Translations under genes and position numbers: made by a program | Shown: in pieces, positions 53,636 through 63,300 of the stretch | Layout of the letters: each line of letters opens with the position of its first letter | Position numbering within the stretch: position 1 is the first letter of the stretch | Assembly: GCA_910574965.1 (NCBI GenBank) | Contig: CAJTDB010000007.1 | Coordinates: 120,649-184,648, forward strand | Reading direction: 5' to 3' | DNA: 64,000 nt | From: Lachnospiraceae bacterium | GTDB lineage: Bacteria; Bacillota; Clostridia; Lachnospirales; Lachnospiraceae | Notes under the pieces: generated by a model | The model's database searches: none | Told to the model about the DNA's origin: nothing | The model's input: the letters and a program-made list of their open reading frames with translations, nothing else

Positions 53636-54985
53636 TTATTCCTCGTTTTCAACTCCCACCTGGGTTCCGGAACTCAGTGTGATATCCATTACTTTTTCTG
53701 TATACTCTGCATCTTCCAGACGCTGGACCGTAATGGAAATCGTCTCTCCGGCTTCATAGTAGCGCAGCGTATCTCCAAGCTGGGCATAACCGGTAATTCG
53801 GGTTCCGTCAAGCTTTGTGATAATATCTCCTTTCCGGAGTCCGGCCTGGTCTGCCGCTCCGCCTTCTGTGATGGTGGTAATGTAGACACCCTCCGGCATT
53901 CCATAGCTTTTTGATGCGTCTGTTGTCACATCCACGCCGTTAATCCCCAGATATCCTTTGTCAGATTCTTTGACCTGATCCCTTGTGACCTTGTTCATCA
54001 AGTCTCCGATGATGGATTCCACATCGCTGATCGGGATGGCATAGCCCATGCCTTCCACATCTTCGGAAATAAATTTAACGGAATTGATACCGATAAGCTC
54101 ACCTTTGCTGTTCAGAAGGGCGCCGCCGCTGTTGCCCGGATTGATGGCCGCATCTGTCTGAATCAGCCGGTTCGTAATCGTCTGTCCGTCAGAAGTTACA
54201 CTTACTTCTCTGTTCAGAGCACTGACAATGCCGGATGTTACGGAAAGTCCGTATCCATAGGCATTGCCGATAGCCACCACCGGCTCCCCGACTTTTAATG
54301 TGCTGGAATCTCCGATGGCTGCGATCTTAATCATATCCAGTGTTTCCTTCGGAATATCCTTGACCTGAACGGCGATCACTGCCAGATCCTTTGCCGGATC
54401 CGTGCCTTTTACCTTTGCCGAGATCACATTGTTCTCATCCGCGTCCTCTCCGTCGGAGTTAAAATAAACGCTGATCTCCTTGGCGCCGGATATCACATGA
54501 TTGTTGGTCACGATCACGATCTCCGTATCATTTCTGCCTATGACAATGCCGGAACCGCTGGACTGGCTCTCCTGCTCATAGGTGCCGAAAAATGTCCGAA
54601 ACTCCGTCGTTCCCATATTGGTAATGGACACCACTGACGGCATACAGTTCTGAACGATATCCGATACGTCGTATACATCCGAACTGTTGTTCGCTACGGC
54701 CGTTGTAGGCGTTCCCTCTCCGGCTTTGTTCTCCTCTGCTCCTTCGACAGCCACCGCATCCCCAAACATCTGTTTCCCTATATAATTGGTTCCCATAAAT
54801 GCCCCGCTGGATACACTTCCGAATACGAGCGCAAGTACCGTGCATTTGGCAATAGTCCTGCCAAACCCGCCTTTTTTCTTTTTTTTCGGCTGTTTCATCT
54901 GTGACTGGGAATCATAATGGACATATCCTCCATTGGTATCATAGTAACTGCCGGAACCGGTATTGTTATTTAATTCCTCATACAT
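53636..54985 (-). CDS. htrA: HtrA/DegP-family membrane-anchored serine protease
   Basis: 449 aa. Lys-rich cytoplasmic start, one membrane helix (about residues 44-64), then a chymotrypsin-fold domain with TNNHVISG (His), PAKDLAVIAV (Asp) and INPGNSGGALLN (Ser), and a C-terminal PDZ domain (about 345-440, EGGAADQAGLRKGDIITKL). It degrades or refolds damaged proteins outside the membrane. AAAGGAGAG precedes the ATG. The gap to the divergent DUF3048 gene contains two 10-bp direct repeats one helical turn apart, a likely regulator site. Confidence 0.95.
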   Translation of the reverse strand: MYEELNNNTGSGSYYDTNGGYVHYDSQSQMKQPKKKKKGGFGRTIAKCTVLALVFGSVSSGAFMGTNYIGKQMFGDAVAVEGAEENKAGEGTPTTAVANNSSDVYDVSDIVQNCMPSVVSITNMGTTEFRTFFGTYEQESQSSGSGIVIGRNDTEIVIVTNNHVISGAKEISVYFNSDGEDADENNVISAKVKGTDPAKDLAVIAVQVKDIPKETLDMIKIAAIGDSSTLKVGEPVVAIGNAYGYGLSVTSGIVSALNREVSVTSDGQTITNRLIQTDAAINPGNSGGALLNSKGELIGINSVKFISEDVEGMGYAIPISDVESIIGDLMNKVTRDQVKESDKGYLGINGVDVTTDASKSYGMPEGVYITTITEGGAADQAGLRKGDIITKLDGTRITGYAQLGDTLRYYEAGETISITVQRLEDAEYTEKVMDITLSSGTQVGVENEE

Positions 54986-55076
54986 GACTGATCTCTCCTT
55001 TTATCGCGGTCCGGGGTGTATCCGAAACATCTCCCGTCCGATGCTGTGTTTCATTGGATAAAACTACTATAACAGG

Positions 55077-55097
55077 GAATTGTGATAGAATTGTGAT
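55077..55097. promoter_or_regulatory. Direct repeat, candidate response-regulator site
   Basis: GAATTGTGAT occurs at 55077-55086 and again at 55088-55097, an 11-bp period, in the divergent gap between htrA and the DUF3048 gene. This spacing is typical of OmpR/PhoB-type dimers bound head to tail. A TATAGT (minus strand, 55066-55071) lies next to it and may be the htrA -10. Confidence 0.55.
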
Positions 55098-55180
55098 TAA
55101 ATCTTTAAAAATCTTTGAAAATGGTGTATACTGTTTACGTCTTGTAGAAAGCAAATCATTAAAGAAAGGATTTATCTTAC

Positions 55181-56296
55181 ATGAAGAAAAAAATTTTATT
55201 GTTCTTTTTATCTACGATACTGACCGGGATCGTATTGACCGGATGCGGCGACAAGGAAGACGAAGTCGCACCGGTTGTCACAGATGTTTCTGAAAGCGAG
55301 GCACCCGAAGAGGAGCCGGAAGAAGAACCGGAGGAAGAACCTGTGGCGGAGGAGACCAGGGAAGGCATGTACCGCAGCGAGCTGACCAATGAATGGATTG
55401 ACGAAGCACTCCAGAATCAGCGTCCGGTTGCCATCATGGTAGATAATGAAAAGACTGCTCTGGACCATTATGGTCTGACTCAGGCAGATATTGTATATGA
55501 GATGATGAACAGCACCGCCAACGGAGAGATCACCCGTTTTATGGCCCTTGTCAAAGACTGGGGATCGATCTCACGGTTCGGCAGCATTCGAAGCGTACGT
55601 CCCACCAACTTTATGATCGCCCCGGAATACAACGCAGTGGTCATTCATGACGGCGGACCCTTCTATATTGATCCCTATCTGAAAAATCCATGGGTGGATC
55701 ATTTAAGCGGCGGTTTTGCCCGGATCCAGAACGGTAAGCCAAGAGAATTTACCGAGTATGTCACCACCGGAGAAGTTGAAAAGCGTCTGAAATCTGCCAA
55801 CATCTCCGCTGAATACAACGAATATTATCAGGGACCTCACTGGCAGTTCGCAAGCGAATCCGCCCCTGTGGATCTGTCTGCAGCATCGGATTCCTTTGAC
55901 TGCACACTGGTCGATCTGCCCTTTGACCACAACGGTTCCCAGCTGGACTACGACGCCGCAAGCAATACATATCTGTATTCCGAATACGGCAGGAAGCACA
56001 CAGACCCGGAAAATGGCGGCAAGCAGCTTGCTTTTACCAATATCCTGATTCAGAATGCAACGCATACCAAGTATGATGCCAACGGCTATATGCAGTTCAA
56101 TATCCTGAACCAGAACAACCGCAGCGGATATTACATCACCGGCGGAAAGGCCATTCCGGTCACCTGGTCCAAAGGACATGATATGGATCAGACCCGCTTC
56201 TTCGATGCAGAAGGCAACCAGATCACCCTGAACACCGGCAAGACTTATATCGCTCTTGTATCGGATTCCCGGTGGAGCGAACTTGTACTGGAATAA
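55181..56296 (+). CDS. DUF3048 (YerB-like) lipoprotein
   Basis: 371 aa. Type II signal peptide with lipobox LTGC (Cys22), an acidic Glu/Pro linker (about residues 30-55), then the DUF3048 N-terminal domain (RPVAIMVDNEKTALDHYGL, EITRFMALVKDW, SIRSVRPTNFMIA) and C-terminal domain (ILNQNNRSGYYITGGKAIPVTW, and TGKTYIALV). Surface lipoproteins of this family are widespread in Bacillota; their function is unknown. A GAAAGGA site precedes the ATG. It stands divergent from htrA and may share its control. Confidence 0.93.
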   Translation: MKKKILLFFLSTILTGIVLTGCGDKEDEVAPVVTDVSESEAPEEEPEEEPEEEPVAEETREGMYRSELTNEWIDEALQNQRPVAIMVDNEKTALDHYGLTQADIVYEMMNSTANGEITRFMALVKDWGSISRFGSIRSVRPTNFMIAPEYNAVVIHDGGPFYIDPYLKNPWVDHLSGGFARIQNGKPREFTEYVTTGEVEKRLKSANISAEYNEYYQGPHWQFASESAPVDLSAASDSFDCTLVDLPFDHNGSQLDYDAASNTYLYSEYGRKHTDPENGGKQLAFTNILIQNATHTKYDANGYMQFNILNQNNRSGYYITGGKAIPVTWSKGHDMDQTRFFDAEGNQITLNTGKTYIALVSDSRWSELVLE

Positions 56297-56393
56297 CAGA
56301 TCACAATCGGGCAGGGGAGGCTTTTCCCCTGCTGCCGCACAGAGATATACGCCGTCTCAGCGGCATGCATCTTTTGTACGGGCCTGTACATAC

Positions 56394-56427
56394 CAAAACA
56401 GGGGCTGTCCCAAAAGGCAGCCCCTGT
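56394..56427 (-). terminator. Terminator of the citrate synthase gene (possibly bidirectional)
   Basis: Perfect 10-bp stem ACAGGGGCTG / CAGCCCCTGT with a 10-nt loop; in the minus strand TTTT follows at once. It sits between two convergent genes. Confidence 0.8.
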
Positions 56428-56439
56428 CTTCGTCTTCTG

Positions 56440-57783
56440 TCATATGTTCAGTTTCTTTTCTTTCATAACGCTTTTATATGCCGGACGGATGATCTTATTC
56501 ATGCCGATGATCTCCTCGATTCTATGGGCACTCCATCCCACAATCCTTGCAATGGCAAAGATCGGCGTATACAGTTCCACCGGTATTCCCAGCATCTCAT
56601 ATACAAAGCCGCTGTAAAAGTCCACATTAGGACTGACACCCTTATAGATTCTGCGCTTCTTTGCGATCAGTTCCGGTGCAAGCATCTCTATGTTGTTATA
56701 AAGCTCCATATCCTTCTCCCGGTGCTTCTCTATGGACAAGCGCTCCACAAAACTTTTGAACACCCGTTCGCGGGGATCGGACAGAGAGTACACTGCATGT
56801 CCCATACCATAGATCAGTCCTCTGCGGTCAAAGGCTTCCCCGTCTAAGATTCTGCCGAGATAAGCCCCCACTTCCTCTTTGTCTGAATAATCCCGGACAT
56901 GAGTCCTGATATCATTCATCATTTCCATCACTTTAATATTGGCACCGCCGTGCTTGGGACCTTTCAGCGAAGACATCGCCGCAGCAATGGAAGAATAGGT
57001 ATCGGAACCAGAGGATGTGACCACTCTCGTAGTAAAAGTAGAGTTGTTGCCTCCTCCATGCTCCATATGCAGCAGCAATGCCACATCCAATACTTTCGCC
57101 TCCAGAAACGTATAATTCTGATCCGGACGCAGCATCATCAGAAGATTTTCCGCAGTGGAAAGCTCCGGGTTCGGCCTGTGAATATACATGCTCCCATCCC
57201 GTTCATAATGGTTGTATGCATGATATCCATAGACTGCCAGCATTGGAAAGACACTGATGAGATTCAGACACTGACGAATCACATTGTCTACTTCATTGGA
57301 TTCTAATTGGTCGTCATAGGAAGCAAGGGTCAGAATACTCCTGGTCATGGAGTTCATAATGTCCTTGCTGGCCGCTTTCATAATCACATCCCTTGTAAAA
57401 TTCGTAGGAAGCTCCCGCACATGTGCCAGAAGCTCTGCAAACTGACGTTCTTCCTCTGCAGAAGGCATCTCCCCAAACAGCAAAAGGTACGCTGTCCGTT
57501 CAAATCCAAAAGCATGTTCAGGGATGCTGCCTACCAGCTCCATCACATTATAGCCTCTGTACCAGAGCACACCATCGCACGGCACCTTTTTGCCGTTCTC
57601 CGTCCGGAAGGATTCAATCATGGAAATATTCGTGAGTCCGGTCAGCACGCCATTGCCGTTGATATCCCGAAGCCCCCGGTTCACCCCATATTCCTTGAAC
57701 AGTTCATCGGAAATCGTGTCATTTTCCAGACACATCTGCCGATACCGATCCGCAAATTCACTCCATTTCTTGTAATAACCCAT
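56440..57783 (-). CDS. gltA: Citrate synthase
   Basis: Condenses acetyl-CoA with oxaloacetate. 447 aa, the clostridial type with a long N-terminal helix region. Catalytic and binding segments: EHGGGNNSTFTTRVV (first His), GPKHGGANIKVMEMM, YGMGHAVYSLSDPRERVF (second His, Arg), and SPNVDFYSGFVYEMLGIP (catalytic Asp). AAAGGGGG precedes the ATG. It is monocistronic; a 16-bp palindrome lies upstream at 57816-57831. In an anaerobe it likely serves 2-oxoglutarate and glutamate synthesis through a partial cycle; aconitase and isocitrate dehydrogenase are not in the window. Confidence 0.95.
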   Translation of the reverse strand: MGYYKKWSEFADRYRQMCLENDTISDELFKEYGVNRGLRDINGNGVLTGLTNISMIESFRTENGKKVPCDGVLWYRGYNVMELVGSIPEHAFGFERTAYLLLFGEMPSAEEERQFAELLAHVRELPTNFTRDVIMKAASKDIMNSMTRSILTLASYDDQLESNEVDNVIRQCLNLISVFPMLAVYGYHAYNHYERDGSMYIHRPNPELSTAENLLMMLRPDQNYTFLEAKVLDVALLLHMEHGGGNNSTFTTRVVTSSGSDTYSSIAAAMSSLKGPKHGGANIKVMEMMNDIRTHVRDYSDKEEVGAYLGRILDGEAFDRRGLIYGMGHAVYSLSDPRERVFKSFVERLSIEKHREKDMELYNNIEMLAPELIAKKRRIYKGVSPNVDFYSGFVYEMLGIPVELYTPIFAIARIVGWSAHRIEEIIGMNKIIRPAYKSVMKEKKLNI

Positions 57784-57815
57784 TCAGTTCCCCCTTTCAT
57801 TTTTTCAGTATGTCT

Positions 57816-57831
57816 ATTATGTTAACATAAT
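57816..57831. promoter_or_regulatory. 16-bp perfect palindrome upstream of citrate synthase
   Basis: ATTATGTTAACATAAT, centred about 40 nt before the citrate synthase ATG and covering a possible -10 (CATAAT on the minus strand). It has the form of an operator for a small dimeric repressor; the protein is unknown. Confidence 0.5.
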
Positions 57832-57957
57832 TTCCTTGTAATTGCCATCTTTTTTTGTGATCCGCCCTATGCCGTACATATGTTCCCTTTCTAACTGCTG
57901 TCAGGGAACTGCCAAAACCCGAATGCCGGCCGGCAGCCGCAAAACATATGCCTGCCC

Positions 57958-59379
57958 TTACTTCTGCACCCCCGTCTCTGTTCCCGGCAGCTCATAACAG
58001 ATCACCGGCGTCCCCTTACTGATATTTTCATAAATCTCCTTTGCCGACTCCGGAGGCAGATTGATACATCCATGGGAACCGTTGGTCTTATAGATCTGCC
58101 CCCCGTAAGAACGTCTCCAGCCTGCATCGTGCAGACCGATATTCCGGTTAAAAGGCATCCAGTAGGACACCGGTGTCCGGTAGTCCTCATTGACCAGCGT
58201 GGCATTGCGCTGCTTATAGGTAATGCTGTAGACCCCCGGCGGAGTATCGTCTCCCCGTGCAGAACTTCCGGATACAAAATCCGACTCCAAAAGCAGATTC
58301 CCGTCTTTGTAAAGAAAGAGATGCTGGGCCGTCAGATTGATCTCCACATATGTATTGCCATAATCCGGCTTCCCGTACTGATCCGCCGTCTGATAGTAAA
58401 CCGGTGTGCGCTCCCCGCTCTCGCATCTTCGTATCATCTCCGTCAATTCCTTAATTTCCTGGGTATAATTCATCCACCATCCATAATCTCCGCCCTCTAT
58501 GGTAATCTCTTCTCCGTAGCTGGTCATAAACTTACGGGGCCGAAAGATCGTGTCATAGCGTTTCCGAAGGGATACAACGAAAGCTTCCACCTGGCTCTCA
58601 TCCAATGTGATCTCCCCTTCATCCGCCCCCAGCCACCCGCTGACAGTCTTTCCGTCCAGCACTTCTGTATGTTCGCCGAATGGATAAGTAACCCGAAAAT
58701 TTTCATATGCTCTAAGCTGTATAAGCAATAGCTGCAGCTTCTCATCTTCCGACGTAACCTGCGGCATATGATAACATCCGGCTTCCAGAAGATCCAACCG
58801 GCCTGCCAGGGCTTCCACTGCCTTTCGAACTGCGGTTTCTGTCTTCTGCCTGTCCAGTTCGTTTCCCTGAGACTCCGGAAAGATCGTAAAACCTTCTTCG
58901 GGAAGATAATCGGATATGTATGCATCCGTCGGAGCGGACGAAAAACCTTCCTGAAAACCTTTCAGCCTGCCGATCTTCTCCGTCAGCTTCTCTTCATCCC
59001 AGGTAAGCAGCCCTTTCGTTTTCTGCTCCTGGCTCTTTGGCAAAAACCAGGTCCATGGATCCTGCGCCTTTAGCATGGCCTCTAAAGGCTCTTTGGAGGC
59101 ATAGGTCAGTCCGATTTCCTTCCCCTGGATCTCTTCTTCCAGGACCGTCCCGTCCGCCTTCTGCTCCGCCACGCACAGAGAATAGTCCTGCACCCGCTCC
59201 TTCAGCTCCTCTATCGTCATGCCGGACGCATCAAACCCGTCAATCACCGTCCCCGGCAGGAAATGACTCTGATAATACATAATCCCTCCGGCATATGCCA
59301 ATGATACAATACACAATGCCGCGCAGATTACGGCTGGCAGCACCGGAAAATGCTTTCGGTTCGCTCTTTTTTCTTCCAC
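57958..59379 (-). CDS. L,D-transpeptidase (YkuD) with peptidoglycan-binding-like domains
   Basis: 473 aa. A membrane anchor (about residues 13-35) is followed by a tandem PG_binding_4-like region (from about 45 to 310, YQSHFLPGTVIDGFDASGMT) and a YkuD catalytic domain with the cysteine motif NGSHGCINLPP near residue 440. It forms 3-3 crosslinks in peptidoglycan or attaches proteins. A GTG start at 59379 is chosen because GGGAGG lies 8 nt upstream; the ATG at 59409 has no site. It is monocistronic. Confidence 0.92.
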   Translation of the reverse strand: MEEKRANRKHFPVLPAVICAALCIVSLAYAGGIMYYQSHFLPGTVIDGFDASGMTIEELKERVQDYSLCVAEQKADGTVLEEEIQGKEIGLTYASKEPLEAMLKAQDPWTWFLPKSQEQKTKGLLTWDEEKLTEKIGRLKGFQEGFSSAPTDAYISDYLPEEGFTIFPESQGNELDRQKTETAVRKAVEALAGRLDLLEAGCYHMPQVTSEDEKLQLLLIQLRAYENFRVTYPFGEHTEVLDGKTVSGWLGADEGEITLDESQVEAFVVSLRKRYDTIFRPRKFMTSYGEEITIEGGDYGWWMNYTQEIKELTEMIRRCESGERTPVYYQTADQYGKPDYGNTYVEINLTAQHLFLYKDGNLLLESDFVSGSSARGDDTPPGVYSITYKQRNATLVNEDYRTPVSYWMPFNRNIGLHDAGWRRSYGGQIYKTNGSHGCINLPPESAKEIYENISKGTPVICYELPGTETGVQK

Positions 59380-59637
59380 TGAAACGTCCTCCCTTTCCCC
59401 CGCTCTCATACATCTATTTTAGTATACGGATTCCCGGATGAAAAAACAACCGAAGGATGTCGTATTTTTTCAGAAGATTTCTCAGGTGCTTCTGTTCCCT
59501 TTTGACCCAAAACTGGACTGGTTACTTTTTATAAAAGTGGATATTTTAACAGGTCCATAAATCTGCTATGATAGAACCCGCAAACCAAAACGTATCTGTT
59601 TTTTCAGATACCAGACTTTTATCAGGAGGTACCAACC

Positions 59638-60180
59638 ATGAATGCACCATCCAATACTAATAACAGCCAGAAAAAGACAGCCTTCACTCCCCGATGGATG
59701 GCGATGACTGCCCTGTTTCTTGCTATGAACGTAGCTCTGTGCGCCTTTGGCGTCCCCGTTCCGGGCGGACACCTTTATCTGAATGACATCGTGATCTGTA
59801 CCGCGGCCATTCTTCTAAATCCTCTGGGCGCGTTTATCGCAGGCGGAATCGGATCGTTTCTGGGAGATTTCTTCTTCTACCCGGCGCCCATGTTCGTCTC
59901 CCTTGCAACCCACGGACTTCAGGCTGTCGTTATCTCCCTCTGCGCCCACCGTCTGAAAAAAGTTTCAAAAACCGCCGGTGCTGCCATCGGCGTCACCATC
60001 GGCGCCGTCATTATGGTTGTCGGCTATACCCTTGGAAAAGCATTTCTGTACAGCACTCCCGAATATGCCATTTTAAAGCTCCCCTTCGAGATCCTGCAGG
60101 CTGTCACCGGCGCTGTCGTCTCTCTGCTCCTTTGCTTCCGCTTCCGCCTGCTGGAATATTTTCATAAAATGTCCCTCTAG
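59638..60180 (+). CDS. ECF transporter S component
   Basis: 180 aa integral membrane protein with about five hydrophobic segments, of the ECF substrate-binding type: MAMTALFLAMNVALCAF, LYLNDIVICTAAILLNPLGA and the GGIGSFLGDFFFYP motif. The vitamin or cofactor bound cannot be read from sequence, and the shared ATPase and T component are not here. AGGAGG precedes the ATG. In the leader a 7-bp hairpin with a T6 loop (59592-59611) and a weak -10 (TATGAT, 59567-59572) can be seen, but no known riboswitch. Confidence 0.88.
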   Translation: MNAPSNTNNSQKKTAFTPRWMAMTALFLAMNVALCAFGVPVPGGHLYLNDIVICTAAILLNPLGAFIAGGIGSFLGDFFFYPAPMFVSLATHGLQAVVISLCAHRLKKVSKTAGAAIGVTIGAVIMVVGYTLGKAFLYSTPEYAILKLPFEILQAVTGAVVSLLLCFRFRLLEYFHKMSL

Positions 60181-60243
60181 GCTCCCGTCTCATCCTGCGG
60201 ACTGCGGCAAAAGCCTGCCGGGAATATATCTGACACACTAATT

Positions 60244-60292
60244 AAAAACCGCACAGGAGAGTATACCTGCAGTGGTGTACCCTCTTGTGCGG
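60244..60292 (-). terminator. Terminator of the hybrid sensor kinase gene
   Basis: Minus strand: 18-bp stem (arms 60249-60266 and 60275-60292; one mismatch, two positions that pair as G-U in one orientation), then TTTTT. It may also stop plus-strand transcription from the ECF gene. Confidence 0.85.
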
Positions 60293-60344
60293 CCTCTTTC
60301 AATCAGCACTCTGATTCTGTACGGAACATCTAAGATTGTGAAAT

Positions 60345-63300
60345 TTATGACAATACTTTTTTCAGCGTATCAAACAGCATATCGATGTCGATGGGCTTCG
60401 CAATATGACCGTCCATTCCGCTTTCCAGCGCTTTCTGCCGGTCCTCCTCAAAGGCGTTGGCCGTCATAGCCAGTACCGGAATCGATGCAAGCTTCTGATT
60501 CTCCAGGCTGCGGATCTCCCGAACGGCTTCGTATCCGTTCATAACCGGCATCTGCACATCCATCAGCACTAACTGATAATAACCCGGCTCGGACTCTTTC
60601 AGCATATCTACAGCAATCTGTCCGTTGCCTGCAATCTCTGTCACAAAGCCTGCATCTCCCAGGATTTCCACTGCGATCTCCTGGTTTAGCTCATTGTCCT
60701 CCGCCAGAAGGATGCGCCCGGTCTGAATATTGGTAAGTTCACTGATTCCCCTCTCTTCCTCTTCCTCCATGTGCAGGATGGAATACAGACAGTTCCGGAG
60801 TTCGGACAGGAACAAAGGCTTGCTGCAGAAAGCCGTCACGCCTGCTTCCAGTGCCTCCTCTTCAATATCCGCCCAGTCATAGGCCGTCAGAACGATGATC
60901 GATACATTTTCGCCCATCTCTTTTCGGATCTTTCTTGTAACATCAATTCCGTTCATATCCGGCAGCATCCAGTCGATCACATATACACTGTAATCATCCC
61001 CCCTTGAGACTGCCTGACGGGTCCTCAGCACGGCTTCTTTTCCGGACAGAGTCCACTCCGCACGCATTCCTACCTGCTGCAGCATATAAGACACACTGTC
61101 ACAGGTGCTGAAATCATCATCCACCACAAGCGCGCGCAGATTTTTAAGCTCCGGTATATCTTTTGGAGCCTTTGTCTCCAGATTCAGGCGAAACATCAGT
61201 TTCACTGTAAATTCGGTACCTACTCCCAATTTGCTGCGCACTTCAATGGAACCGTTCATCATATCTACGATATTTTTTGTAATGGCCATACCAAGACCGG
61301 TTCCCTGGATACCGCTGATCGTTGTATTTTTCTCCCGCTCAAAAGGCTCGAAGATGTGCGACACAAAGTCTTCGCTCATGCCGATTCCTGTATCCCGGAT
61401 GGAAAATTCATAATTTGCATAACCTGCAGGAGCCCCGGCCTTTTCAATGATCCGCATACTAATCATGCCGCCGGCGCCGGTATATTTGATGCAGTTGCTC
61501 AGAAGATTCAGCAGTACCTGGTTCAGTCTGAGCTTATCACAGTAAATGTTTTCATCCATCACATCCACGGTATCAATATACAGCTCTAACTGCTTCGCAT
61601 GAACATCCGCCTGGACAATATTGCGCAGACCATGCAGAATATCCGGCAGACAGCAGGCCTTTTCTTCCAGACGCATCTTGCCGCTCTCAATCCGGCTCAT
61701 ATCCAGCACATCATTAATCAGACTCAAAAGATGATTTCCGGAAGTCATGATCTTTTTCAGATATTCTTCCACCCGCTCTTTTCGATCTATATGGGCAATC
61801 GCAAGTGCCGTAAAGCCGACGATGGCGTTCATAGGCGTCCGAATATCATGAGACATATTGGAAAGGAACGTACTTTTTGCTTTATTGGCCCGATTCGCCT
61901 GCAAAAGCGCATCCTCCAGCAGATTTTTCTGCTCCATTTCATTACGGATCTCCCGGTCCACACTGCTGAAGCCCATAACAATGCTCCGGTTTTCCTCCCA
62001 TTTTCCCGTACGGATGGCTTTCATCTGATAATATTCCATCTTGCCGTTTCGGATTACACGATAGTTTACATAAAATAATTTCCCATCCGCCAGTTGTTCT
62101 TCTAGCATCTCGGAAGAGGATGCCTGACGCAGCATTTCCTTGTCGTCTTCATAGACAAAATGTTCTATGTAACGTTTCATGCTCTCTTCCAGGGTAATCT
62201 TTCCGCTGAACACTGCTCCAAGTTCCTGATCTTTATCATCCAGCCGCAGAGAAAGCCCATTTCCGGTATGCAGATCGAAGAAACAGACCAGGGCGTATTC
62301 CACGCTGAGCGCATGAATCAGCTCCATCTGATGCCGTTCGTTCTTCTCTTCCTGCAGCTTCTGCGCCGTGCAGTCTAAAAGGAAACGCTGATAGAACAGT
62401 TCTCCGTTTTCCTTCAGGAGCTTTACCGTTCCCATTACATGAATGACATCTCCATTCTTATGCCGTACGCTGTATTCCATGCTGACGCTGTCGCCTTCCT
62501 TTTTCAGCGACATAATATAGTCTCTGAGCCGTTCCCTGTCCTCATCCATGACTGAGCCCGCAACCATATCAAATCCGTCCTCAAAGAGTTCTTCTTCCGA
62601 CTCATAGCCCAGAATCTTAAGGGCTGCTCTGTTTACGCTGAGGATACGGCAGCCGTCCAGAGAGTGGGTCATGATGCCGCAGTCCATGGAAGTAAAGACC
62701 GCTTCCAGCGTACGGTTTTTCTTCATCAGCTCCCGTTCGTAGGTACGTTCCTGTGTGATATCAATCCCGATCCCCACAGTCCCCATCACACTGCCGTCCA
62801 GGTCATACAGAGGAGATTTGTAAGTTGTAAGCAGACGCAGACCATCTCCGGTCTGTATCGTCTCCTCTGAAATGCAGGTCTTTCCCGTTGACATAACCTC
62901 CCGCTCAGACTCAATGCAGGCCGGATCGTCCTGCTCCACATCCCAGATATACGCATGTCTTTGTCCTTCTACCTGCTGCATGGTCTTGTTGACGGACTGG
63001 CAGAAACTTTCGTTGACTTTTTCATGTACGCCGTCCTTATCTTTGTACCAGATCAGATTGGGAATATTATTGATCGTAGCATCCAGATAATGACTGGTCT
63101 GCCAGTAGTCTTTATCCGTTTTGCACAGTTGCTGCCATCTTCGAATGCGGAAGTGTATCTCATCATCTTCCATGGGCATGGTCCATATATCCCAGAGTTC
63201 TGCCATCGATTCCGCCAAAAACGGGATCTGTTCCCGACCGGCAAGCACAATCAGCTCCGCTTTCTTCTTCTTATCTGCCAGAATCCGGCACAGATCTCCC

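Noticed and set aside
59521..59637. Riboswitch in front of the ECF S component
   Set aside because: Only a 7-bp hairpin with a T6 loop is visible; no conserved core of FMN, TPP, cobalamin, preQ1 or other known riboswitches could be recognised.
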